Source: Asbonarchaeum sp964517675 (GTDB lineage Archaea > Nanohalarchaeota > Nanosalinia > Nanosalinales > Nanoanaerosalinaceae). Taken from it: DNA of 64,000 nucleotides. Under the pieces are notes generated by a model. That model saw only the letters and a list, made by a program, of their open reading frames with translations, was not told the origin of the DNA and searched no databases. Below, one piece after another: positions 55,410 through 62,477 of this stretch (positions within the stretch are counted from its first letter, which is position 1; the number at the start of each line of letters is the position of its first letter). The stretch covers positions 186,001 through 250,000 of the forward strand of contig CAZFEL010000002.1 of assembly GCA_964517675.1 (NCBI GenBank), given 5' to 3'. The translations under genes and the position numbers were made by a program.

Positions 55410-56603
55410 CTAGAAGAACTTCCGCAGCAGGCTCTTGTACTCCTTCAGCACCGTCCGGGCTGCCTCCCGCACTGTCTCCTTCCGGTCGGGCGGGCAGTAG
55501 ACCTCAAGGGCGACCTGCTCCCATGCCGTGCTGTGGACCGCCTGGGTCAGCTTCGATATCTCGTCCAGGGAGGTCACCTCGCCCCGGTCCAGCACAGAGA
55601 CATCGATCTCGGTCGTCGTCGGGATATGCGGGGAGTTGAGCAGGACATCCTTGACAGGCACACCTGCCTCCTCGGCGATCTTGGTCTCGATCTCTCGTTC
55701 GTCCCCGATGTTTTTCGCGATCTCCCGGAGTCCCTCCCGGCCGATCTCGTCCTCGTCCCAGCGGAGGGCGGTCTTGTAGATGTTCCTGTTGTCCAGCCCC
55801 CGGTTCAGCTCCTGTGCGCGCTCGCTGTCGGCGTGTCGGAGCCGGTACTTGAGGTCGATGTCGTCCATCTCCGGCAGCTCCTCGATCGAGATCGCCCCGA
55901 TCTCGACCATCTCCTCGATCGCCCGCTCCAGCATCTTCTCCGCCCGCACGACGGACCGGTGCATGTAGACCGTCGGGATCATCAGGTACCGCGCCGTCAG
56001 CAGCCCCTCGAGGGCCTGTTTGAACTTCGAGCGGAAGACAAGCTGGCCGTCATAGAGGGTTGCGGCCCGCATGATGGTCTCATCGTCGATCGTCCCATGG
56101 GCGACGCCGGAGTAATAGGAATCCCGCATCAGGTAATCCATCCGGTCGACATCGATATCCCCGGCGATGACGCTGCCGAGCTCGGTCTCACCGTCGATCA
56201 TGCTGGTGACACGACCGAGGTCGATGTCGTGGTCCTCGAGTGTCTCCCTGAGCGGTCCCTCGATCTTTGCCTTCGAGAAGGACTCATGCGAACGGCCTTT
56301 TTTCTCCATCACCTGCTCGCTGACATGGGAGAACGGCCCGTGGCCGAGATCGTGGAGCAGCGCTGCCGCGCGGAGATGCTGTCTGTCATCGTCATCCAGC
56401 TCGAGATAGCCCGCGAACCGGCCCGCCAGATAGGTGGCCCCGAGGGAGTGCTCGAACCGCGAATGGGTGGTCGATGGATAGACAAGATGCCCGCATCCGA
56501 GCTGCTTCAGCCGCCTGAGCCGCTGGAACTGTCTCGACCCGACCAGCTCTGACTCCAGGTCTGTCAGGCGGATGTACCCGTGGATGGGGTCCTGGATGAT
56601 CAT
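55410..56603 (-). CDS. HD-domain phosphohydrolase, SAMHD1-like (long form)
   Basis: The 397-residue protein starts MIIQDPIHGYIRLTDLESEL, the typical start of archaeal SAMHD1-like proteins. The HD site is intact: TTHSRFEHSLGATYLAGRFA, LRAAALLHDLGHGPFSHVSE, and VDRMDYLMRDSYYSGVAHGT. Members hydrolyse dNTPs or related nucleotides, and some regulate nucleic-acid pools during phage infection; the specific role here is unknown. TTTAAAT lies just upstream. Confidence 0.9.
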   Translation of the reverse strand: MIIQDPIHGYIRLTDLESELVGSRQFQRLRRLKQLGCGHLVYPSTTHSRFEHSLGATYLAGRFAGYLELDDDDRQHLRAAALLHDLGHGPFSHVSEQVMEKKGRSHESFSKAKIEGPLRETLEDHDIDLGRVTSMIDGETELGSVIAGDIDVDRMDYLMRDSYYSGVAHGTIDDETIMRAATLYDGQLVFRSKFKQALEGLLTARYLMIPTVYMHRSVVRAEKMLERAIEEMVEIGAISIEELPEMDDIDLKYRLRHADSERAQELNRGLDNRNIYKTALRWDEDEIGREGLREIAKNIGDEREIETKIAEEAGVPVKDVLLNSPHIPTTTEIDVSVLDRGEVTSLDEISKLTQAVHSTAWEQVALEVYCPPDRKETVREAARTVLKEYKSLLRKFF

Positions 56604-56656
56604 GGGAGCCTATAGGTGCCGGATGAATTTAAAAGAGGGCGGCGTTCCCGACCCGG

Positions 56657-57769
56657 TCACTGGATGTAATCCAGGTCGGGATCGGCCGTCTGGGCCTGCT
56701 GTCCACCGTCCCGCTGCCCGCCCTGGATGACCATCTGGTTCTGCTGGGACTGGAGCTCCTGCATCTCCTGGGTGGTCATCTCCCGGGCATTGAGGCTGTC
56801 CTCGATCGTCGGGACGTAATGGGGCAGCAGCCCTGCCGGTGCCTCGAAGGCCACCGGCTCCTCGCCGTCTTTCTCCAGCTCGATTGTCATCCCGTGGGGC
56901 TGGATGGTGCCCTGCTGGTTGATGACAGTGGAGTACAGCTTCGTCTCGACGTCGTTGTCCTCCAGCATCTCGACGGGCAGTGAGATCGGCGTGTAGGTGT
57001 TGATGCTCTCGAGGGCCCGGTCGGAGAAGGCTCCCTCGCGACCCTCGGTCTTCTGGTACTCCTTCCAGACCATCTCGCCCGCTTCTGGGATCGTCTGCAT
57101 GCGGTAGTCCTTGTGGCTCTCCGGGTCCGCGAGTTTCGTCCAGGTGACCTCCTGGGGCCCACCTCCACCCATCATGGCCTGGAGGCCCTGCTGCTGTACT
57201 TCCTCGCTCTCGAAACCGTCGAACACGAGCTCGTCGTATGCTTCATCGATCTCGGTCGCGGCGGCTTCATACCCCAGCGCCTCGACGTCGGTGAACTCGC
57301 TGTCGAGGTCCCGGTCCTGTGCCCGGACCCAGTCCCACCGGACGTCGGCGACATACTGGAGGGCATCCTCCTCGGCGGTCAGGTCCCGATGGACCTTGAT
57401 GTCCCCGCCACCGAGCAGGGCATAGAAGACCCCGGTCGCGGCCCGGGTCTCGACCTCCTCGCCGTCCATCTCGAGGCGGGTGTCGAGGACCTCGGTGTCA
57501 TCGAGGCCGATGTCGATCTCTTTGTAGTCGATCCGTGTCCCGCCGACATCGGTATCGGTGTACTCGAGGCTGTGCTTTGCCAGGTCCGCGTACTCGTCCT
57601 GGCCGCCCTCGACCACCGCGTCATACGCTTCGACGAGCAGCTCCTCGCCGATATCCTGGCCGACAGGCATCATCCTGTACCGGTTCTGGTCGCTGTTCCG
57701 GAGGACGAGTGTGTTCTGATCGCTCATCCATGTGACCGAATCCATCCGTAGGTACTCATCGTCTGTCAT
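56657..57769 (-). CDS. Uncharacterised 370-residue acidic protein
   Basis: Start chosen at the ATG at 57769 (MTDDEYLRMDSVTWMSDQNT), with a GTG seven codons upstream as alternative; the TATA-like CTTATAAAC lies near 57804-57815. The protein is acidic, beta-rich in the middle (VNQQGTIQPHGMTIELEKDG), has a glycine stretch (MMGGGGPQ) and ends in a Gln-rich tail (EMQELQSQQNQMVIQGGQRD). No domain recognised. Confidence 0.65.
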   Translation of the reverse strand: MTDDEYLRMDSVTWMSDQNTLVLRNSDQNRYRMMPVGQDIGEELLVEAYDAVVEGGQDEYADLAKHSLEYTDTDVGGTRIDYKEIDIGLDDTEVLDTRLEMDGEEVETRAATGVFYALLGGGDIKVHRDLTAEEDALQYVADVRWDWVRAQDRDLDSEFTDVEALGYEAAATEIDEAYDELVFDGFESEEVQQQGLQAMMGGGGPQEVTWTKLADPESHKDYRMQTIPEAGEMVWKEYQKTEGREGAFSDRALESINTYTPISLPVEMLEDNDVETKLYSTVINQQGTIQPHGMTIELEKDGEEPVAFEAPAGLLPHYVPTIEDSLNAREMTTQEMQELQSQQNQMVIQGGQRDGGQQAQTADPDLDYIQ

Positions 57770-57914
57770 GGCGGGACCCTTTGCTTTCACAACGGTATCC
57801 CGCCCCGAAGTTTATAAGAGTTATACGGAAGGGTCGCAAATCTAACGATCGTTAACTCTGGTGCTGGTCGTGGCTGGCCAAAGGTATTTAAAGCAGGCCT
57901 CCCATCTAATGACC

Positions 57915-58108
57915 TGTACGAGGGCTACCACATGCGAGTTGAGACTGGTGCTCAAGCGGGTTCAGTGCCCACGTATCAGTTCAAGCACCTAGTCTCAACC
58001 GTCTCCACCTTTGTCCACAATATTATGTGGAGATGATCGAGAGTAGCCCGCCTCCCCTTCTCACCGCGGACCTACCCGGGTGATGAACACGGGGCGGACG
58101 AAATTTTT
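57915..58108 (+). ncRNA. Candidate structured RNA with TATA box and oligo-T end
   Basis: GGTATTTAAAGC (57884-57895) is a strong TATA element with no open reading frame after it. Some 25 bases later begins a structured region: GTTGAGACT-G-GTGCT-like arm (57938-57952) pairs with its complement (57984-57999) with one bulge, TCTCCAC (58002-58008) pairs with GTGGAGA (58027-58033), and the stretch ends in AAATTTTTCTT (58101-58111). No significant ORF. Strand follows from promoter and T run. Identity unknown; RNase P and SRP RNA hallmarks are absent. Confidence 0.5.
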
Positions 58109-58115
58109 CTTCGGA

Positions 58116-58303
58116 CGCCGTCCTGGTGTAAGTGACTGTCCAGCACATCCCGCTGCCATACCACCGCTGGACCGTCGCTGAGGGTGTTTCGCTGCCTCCA
58201 TGCCCTCCCCGGACAACACACCGCCACAACCCACCGCGTTACCCGGCCCTCGGGGGCGCGGTGGCTTCCGGCGGGGCTTCCCGTTCGAGTCGGGAGGACG
58301 GCG
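58116..58303 (+). ncRNA. tRNA-like structure with long interior
   Basis: GCCGTCC (58117-58123, extendable to 8 bp) pairs with GGACGGC (58296-58302), directly preceded by a perfect T arm, TCCCG-TTCGAGT-CGGGA (58279-58295); the 5' part continues TGGTGTAA with conserved T8 and A14. A D stem GTGT/GCAC is possible with a 13-base loop. The 155 bases between the acceptor and T arm do not fold into one regular anticodon arm; options are Gly (GCC) or Ser (GGA) with a long intron, but each violates tRNA rules. It may be a tRNA with unusual introns, a degenerate tRNA, or another RNA with a T-loop. Confidence 0.45.
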
Positions 58304-58321
58304 CTTCGGAGGTGACAACAC

Positions 58322-58474
58322 ATGGAGACATGCGAACGGTGCGGCGCACAGCTTGAGGTCCCGCTCGTGCTCCGGGTGCCTGAACACCGTGAACGGAAGG
58401 GTGTGTTCAAACGCTCGGGTGAGACGCTGTGCCCTGAGCACTTCGACGATGCACTCGCCCAGTTAGAACAGTAG
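58322..58474 (+). CDS. 50-residue zinc-ribbon microprotein
   Basis: This short gene starts at the ATG at 58322 (METCERCGAQLEVPLVLRVP) and stops at the TAG at 58472-58474. It has CERCG and a C-terminal CPEHF, i.e. a CxxC...CxxH zinc site. The leader GGAGGTGA (58309-58316), an excellent Shine-Dalgarno sequence, supports expression from a longer transcript that would include the tRNA-like region. It is followed without gap by a hairpin-rich region. Function unknown. Confidence 0.7.
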   Translation: METCERCGAQLEVPLVLRVPEHRERKGVFKRSGETLCPEHFDDALAQLEQ

Positions 58475-58616
58475 GAGAGGCAGGTCTCGACCCGAGCGGC
58501 AGGGCCGACTGCCAGCGGTCCGCGGCCGCGTGTCCTGAGGTGCCTCGAGACCGGGTGGCAGGCGATACCCACAACCCACTCCACCTGCCACCCCTGCCTC
58601 TCCTCTTTTATTTTTC
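58473..58616 (+). ncRNA. Strongly folded three-way-junction RNA element with T-rich end
   Basis: A 12-bp perfect stem, AGGAGAGGCAGG (58473-58484) with CCTGCCTCTCCT (58593-58604), encloses two further stems: TCTCGA/TCGAGA (58485-58490 with 58545-58550) and the 10-bp GGGTGGCAGG/CCTGCCACCC (58553-58562 with 58584-58593). CTTTTATTTTTCT follows (58605-58617). It begins inside the stop codon of the zinc microprotein gene. It may be a processed RNA, a 3'UTR structure or an elaborate terminator. Confidence 0.6.
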
Positions 58617-58666
58617 TCCTCGCTCCCAGACTCATGCTTAAATGTCTTCCAGGCCAACCGTCTGCC

Positions 58667-59449
58667 ATGAACGAACTCCTCACCGGGCCGTCCTTCGAGG
58701 ACACGAAAGACATCCTCGAGGAGTACCTCTCCCGGCCGTACGTCGTCCAGGTCAGTGGGCTGTGCTCTGTCAACTACCAGGGCCGGGCGAAGTCCAAGCT
58801 GGACAGGGGCGAGCGGCTGGTCATCATCAAGCAGGACAATGCCGTCCTGGTCCACGGTCCGGAGAAGTACCAGCCGAAGAACTGGCAGCCCGAGACCGAT
58901 GAGTTCGAGATCACGATCGAAGACGATGAGCTGGTCCTGGACTCTCGCCGGTACGACCCGAAAGAGACCGTCACGATCCGGTTCGAGGACCTCGAGATGG
59001 TCTATGTGACCAAGATGGTTGACAAGTCCGACCTGAAGGTCAAAGGCCACGAGGTCGACATCCATGAGGCGATCGAGGAGGAACCTGACATCATCGAGGA
59101 CGGTCTGACGGTGATCGACCGGGAGAAAGACACCCCTGCGGGGTTCATCGATGTCTTCGCCCGGGATACGGACGATCAACTGGTCGTGATCGAGGTCAAG
59201 CGGAACCCGGACCACAACTCCGTGCTCCAGCTGAACAGGTACGTCGAGGAGATCACCAAGGAGTTCCCCGGCAGGACGGTACGGGGCATCCTGGTGGCCC
59301 CAGAGGCGTCCGAAAGCGTCCAGGAGTACCTGACAGAGCGTGACCTGGAGTTCGTCGATGTCGAGATGGACGACGTGATCGCGGACTACGACCAGTTCCA
59401 GCAGAGCCAGGCGGACCTGAGCCAGTTCGGCCCGGATTATGCGACCTAG
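58667..59449 (+). CDS. nucS: Endonuclease NucS
   Basis: The 260-residue protein has an N-terminal DNA-binding domain (LSRPYVVQVSGLCSVNYQGR, ERLVIIKQDNAVLVHGPEKY) and the C-terminal RecB-like nuclease core GFIDVFARDTDDQLVVIEVK with following R and the closing helix LNRYVEEITKEFPGRTVRG. NucS/EndoMS cuts mismatched DNA and acts in archaeal mismatch correction. The ATG at 58667 has CTTAAATG 24 to 31 bases upstream, a leaderless start. Confidence 0.96.
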   Translation: MNELLTGPSFEDTKDILEEYLSRPYVVQVSGLCSVNYQGRAKSKLDRGERLVIIKQDNAVLVHGPEKYQPKNWQPETDEFEITIEDDELVLDSRRYDPKETVTIRFEDLEMVYVTKMVDKSDLKVKGHEVDIHEAIEEEPDIIEDGLTVIDREKDTPAGFIDVFARDTDDQLVVIEVKRNPDHNSVLQLNRYVEEITKEFPGRTVRGILVAPEASESVQEYLTERDLEFVDVEMDDVIADYDQFQQSQADLSQFGPDYAT

Positions 59450-59480
59450 CTTCTTAAGCGTCGTTGCCCCATGCCCCATC

Positions 59481-59720
59481 ATGGTCGAGCGATGCGAGAG
59501 CTGTGGTGTCGAGATGCCATCTGCGGACGATCATGCTGGGAACGACACGGATATACCGTACTGCGATACGTGTGCGGATCACGAGGGCGAACTGCTGGCC
59601 CGGCCGGCGGTCGAGGACAGGCTCATCGACAGGCTGATGGAGGAACACGACCTCGATGACCGGGAGAAAGCACAGGAACACGTTCGCCGGAAGCTGGACG
59701 AGATGCCTGCCTGGCGCTGA
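59481..59720 (+). CDS. Small zinc-binding protein
   Basis: The 79-residue protein MVERCESCGVEMPSADDHAG has CESCG and YCDTC, a four-cysteine zinc site, and a C-terminal helical part (DRLMEEHDLDDREKAQEHVR). TTCTTAAG lies 23 to 30 bases before the ATG. Possibly a regulator or RNA-associated protein; no family assigned. Confidence 0.75.
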   Translation: MVERCESCGVEMPSADDHAGNDTDIPYCDTCADHEGELLARPAVEDRLIDRLMEEHDLDDREKAQEHVRRKLDEMPAWR

Positions 59721-59767
59721 CCGGTTGATTTTTAATCGTGGGAGCGCAACCCTCGCCCGTGATCACA

Positions 59768-59938
59768 ATGGCACAGTCCATCGAGATCGAGGTCGATGAT
59801 GAGGGCAAGATGAACACAAACTCCAGCTTCAACCTGGCGACGACGATCGTCATCCTGGAGAAGGTCAAAAACCAGCTCGTCCAGCGGGCCCAGATCCAGA
59901 AGCGGGAAGACCAGGAGGTCGAGGACAGCGAGGAGTGA
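59768..59938 (+). CDS. 56-residue acidic protein
   Basis: The protein MAQSIEIEVDDEGKMNTNSS contains a hydrophobic helix-like segment (FNLATTIVILEKVKNQLVQR) and an acidic end. TTTTTAAT lies about 32 to 39 bases upstream. Nothing similar is known to me. Short, but its composition and promoter spacing fit the genome. Confidence 0.6.
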   Translation: MAQSIEIEVDDEGKMNTNSSFNLATTIVILEKVKNQLVQRAQIQKREDQEVEDSEE

Positions 59939-59963
59939 TCCTCGATCCTTTATTCTTCTTTCC

Positions 59964-60116
59964 TCACTGACCGTAACGTTCCGTCATCTGTTCGTGCTCC
60001 TGGTGGAACGTCTCGAGGTACCGCTTCTCGCGCTCGTGCTGACCGGCATCGTATTCCTCGTTGACATACAGCAGTCCCTTCGTCTTCGATAGGATCGAGA
60101 GGTACCGGTAGGCCTG
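59964..60116 (-). pseudogene. C-terminal continuation of the kinase gene beyond an in-frame TAA
   Basis: After the TAA at 60119-60117 the same frame continues for 50 codons to a TGA at 59966-59964, reading QAYRYLSILSKTKGLLYVNE and further helical, charged sequence. Aminoglycoside-phosphotransferase-fold proteins normally end with such helices, so this is probably the original C-terminus separated by a nonsense change. Confidence 0.6.
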
Positions 60117-60920
60117 TTACTGGTCGTCCTCCTCGATCGCGGTGTTCTCCTGCTCGTATCCTTCCCTGAATGCCTGCTTGATGTCTTCCTGCCGTTGTTC
60201 TGGTGCGTTCTCGATGAACGATGTCTCCGAGGTGACGTAGTCGTACAGCTGATCCCCTGCCCGGGCGTTGTCCCAGTCCAGGACCGCGGTCACCTCGTCC
60301 CCGTCCCACATCAGGTTGCCGGGGCGGTAATCGAGGTGGACGATGCCCTGACAGTCCGGCTCCGTGAGATCGTCCTCGATCTCCGTGAGGATGCTTTCGG
60401 CCTCATCGAGGATAGCCTCGTCCAGATCGGTATCGCGGAGGTACTCGATCTTGCTGTGCATGTGATCGCCGAGCAGCTGGTCCCAGGATTCGTCCTCGAT
60501 CTCGATGCCGTCTTCCGTCCCGGTGATGGTTCCGGAGACATCTGTCGTGAGTTCCCTGTGTGCCTGTCCGAGGGCCTGTCCTGCCTGCCGGGCGAAGGAG
60601 GCCATCTCTGCGGCGGGCATCTCCGCGTAGGTCCGTTCGGGGTTGTCCCCGTCGGCTGCCTCGACGACGAGGTACGGGACGGCCTCATCGGTGCCGTCGT
60701 GGATGACTGCAGGAGAAGGCACGTCGGTGTCCTCGAGCCATTCATAGAGCTCCCTTGTGGTGTGGAGCCGGCTTTCCTCCCCTGGGCTCACTGTGTGGAG
60801 GATGTGCTTGTCCGTGCCGTCGTCTATCATGTACGTGGGCTTGATGGCGCCATGGCTGCAGCTCTCGAAGTCTTCTGGTGCTGAGAGCATACCTGTGCCT
60901 GTGTAGTCGTGCCAGTCCAT
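60117..60920 (-). CDS. Aminoglycoside phosphotransferase-fold kinase, apparently truncated
   Basis: The 267-residue product has the APH catalytic loop IVHLDYRPGNLMWDGDEV (HxDxxxxN) and the metal motif AVLDWDNARAGDQLYDYV. The N-lobe is shortened in sequence identity but has VPYLVVEAADGDNP. Substrate may be a sugar, amino acid or other metabolite; antibiotic resistance is not implied. GGTGAT precedes the ATG at 60920; a TATA element CTTATAAG lies about 105 bases upstream, so a leader or a longer N-terminus from 61001 is possible. An in-frame stop removes the last 50 residues. Confidence 0.82.
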   Translation of the reverse strand: MDWHDYTGTGMLSAPEDFESCSHGAIKPTYMIDDGTDKHILHTVSPGEESRLHTTRELYEWLEDTDVPSPAVIHDGTDEAVPYLVVEAADGDNPERTYAEMPAAEMASFARQAGQALGQAHRELTTDVSGTITGTEDGIEIEDESWDQLLGDHMHSKIEYLRDTDLDEAILDEAESILTEIEDDLTEPDCQGIVHLDYRPGNLMWDGDEVTAVLDWDNARAGDQLYDYVTSETSFIENAPEQRQEDIKQAFREGYEQENTAIEEDDQ

Positions 60921-61189
60921 GGCTATCACCGTCCGGATGGATCTCAGTACGGCCAGAAGGCAGGTAGAACTGCTCCGTAAGAGGCCGTACGGGAAGGACA
61001 TATGATTTTGTGGTCTGGGGCTTATAAGGCTGTCGGTCTGCTACCAGTCCCCATGGTGGCAGCGGCAGGTCTCATTGTGACAGCTTGACCGGCGAGATGG
61101 AGCCTGAAAACGGTGCTTTCGGGGTGGTGCTGTCCGGATCCGAGATCATCAATTCATGCGTTTCTTCCTCATGCAAAAAAGACGGAGCG

Positions 61190-61471
61190 CTATCGCTCGT
61201 CAGTCTTTTTGATGATGTGCCAGCCGAACTGGGTCTTGACCGGCTCGGAGACCTCACCGACGTCGAGCTCGAAGGCTTTCGTCTCGAAGGGCTTGGCCAT
61301 CTTGCCGCGACCGAAAAAGCCGAGATCGCCACCGTTCTCGCTTGACGGTCCTTCGCTTTTCTCCTTGGCGAGTTCCGCGAATGACGTATCGTTTTTCTCA
61401 AGTTCGGCCTTGATCTGCTGTGCGTGTGTCTCGTTGTCGACGAGGATATGGGATGCTCTGACTTCTGTCAT
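61190..61471 (-). CDS. Parvulin-type peptidyl-prolyl isomerase (PpiC family)
   Basis: The 93-residue single-domain parvulin MTEVRASHILVDNETHAQQI has the conserved core SEGPSSENGGDLGFFGRGKM, FETKAFELDVGEVSEPVKTQ and the ending FGWHIIKKTD. It catalyses cis-trans isomerisation of prolyl bonds in the cytoplasm (no signal peptide). CTTAAATC lies about 24 bases upstream, a leaderless start. Confidence 0.95.
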   Translation of the reverse strand: MTEVRASHILVDNETHAQQIKAELEKNDTSFAELAKEKSEGPSSENGGDLGFFGRGKMAKPFETKAFELDVGEVSEPVKTQFGWHIIKKTDER

Positions 61472-61505
61472 GGACCTAGATGGGCGCCAGAGATTTAAGA
61501 AGCTG

Positions 61506-62435
61506 TCACCGCCCGATCCCTGTCGGCATCGCCTCGCCGGTCTGGAGTGCATGGAGGTTCCGCTGGAAGACCGCAGCCATCCGTTCGCCGTACCGCGGGG
61601 ACAGGCCGGCGATGTGGGGTGTTATGAGGCAGTTGGGTAGCCCCCAGAACGGGCTGTCCTCGGGCAGTGGTTCTTCCCGGGTGACATCGAGGACAGCGAC
61701 CCCGATCCCGTCCTCTTGGAGGGTCTCGAGTAAGGCCTGCTCCTCGATGACCGCACCGCGGGCGATGTTGATGAGTGCAGCATCATCGGGCATCTGTTCA
61801 AGTTCCTCCGCCCCTATCATACCGCGGGTCTCCTCTGTCAGTGGGCAGGCGAGGACGACAGCATCTGCCTTCTCGAGGGCGCCGCCGAGATCGCCCGGGC
61901 CCCTGCTCTCATCGAGGTAGGTGGTCTCGTCCGGGTCAGGGTCGATCCCGATGACCTCCATCTCGAAGGCCTGGGCCTTCCTGGCGATTGCGGACCCGAT
62001 CGCCCCGACACCGACGACCGCGAGGCTCGATCCTGCGAGCTCGCCGGGAAAGGAATCGTCCCAGTCCAGCCATTCTCGCTCCTTCTGTGCCTCATAGGAG
62101 GTGAGGACCCGTCGCTCCAGGCCGAGGAGGTAGGAAAAGACGTGCTCGGCGATAGGTTCGGCGTGGACCCCTGAGGCGTTCGCGACAGCGACATCGTTCT
62201 CGAGGAAGGTCCTGACCGGTAGATGGTCGTAACCGGCACTGGTGATCTGGATGAACGCGATGTCCTCGAGGTGACCGTCCCAGTCACGGTTCCATGTGTT
62301 CGTGAGGATGATGTCGGCCCCGGGGAGGTGGTCCTCGAAGTCCTCCCGGTCTTCGGCGTGGATCACCTCGTCCTCGGTCCTGATGTGTTCGTGGAGGTCA
62401 GGGGCGAAATGGTGGCTGGGGTAGATCAGTATCAT
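61506..62435 (-). CDS. D-2-hydroxyacid dehydrogenase family protein
   Basis: The 309-residue NAD(P)-dependent enzyme has the dinucleotide fold SLAVVGVGAIGSAIARKAQA, the catalytic-arginine region LINIARGAVIEEQAL, the glutamate strand GVAVLDVTREEPLPEDSPFW and the His region NCLITPHIAGLSP. Substrate unknown: relatives include phosphoglycerate dehydrogenase, glyoxylate reductase and formate-type enzymes. It starts MILIYPSHHFAPDLHEHIRT. Confidence 0.92.
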   Translation of the reverse strand: MILIYPSHHFAPDLHEHIRTEDEVIHAEDREDFEDHLPGADIILTNTWNRDWDGHLEDIAFIQITSAGYDHLPVRTFLENDVAVANASGVHAEPIAEHVFSYLLGLERRVLTSYEAQKEREWLDWDDSFPGELAGSSLAVVGVGAIGSAIARKAQAFEMEVIGIDPDPDETTYLDESRGPGDLGGALEKADAVVLACPLTEETRGMIGAEELEQMPDDAALINIARGAVIEEQALLETLQEDGIGVAVLDVTREEPLPEDSPFWGLPNCLITPHIAGLSPRYGERMAAVFQRNLHALQTGEAMPTGIGR

Positions 62436-62477
62436 GGTGCTGTAGAATGTGGGCTGCTGGTTGAAACACGTTCCGGA

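Noticed and set aside
58081..58182. Box C/D RNA (TGATGA at 58081 and CTGA near 58178)
   Set aside because: Single weak boxes at a spacing of about 100 bases that cross the tRNA-like fold; no second box pair and no terminal stem.
57911..58620. Identification as RNase P RNA or SRP RNA
   Set aside because: I searched both strands for the RNase P GAGGAAAGTCC/ACAGAA blocks and for the SRP helix 8 motif (GGAAGGGAGCAG type) and found neither, so the RNAs are left unnamed.
60117..60920. Antibiotic-resistance aminoglycoside kinase
   Set aside because: Only the general APH-fold motifs are present; the family includes many metabolic kinases and nothing in the context points to resistance.
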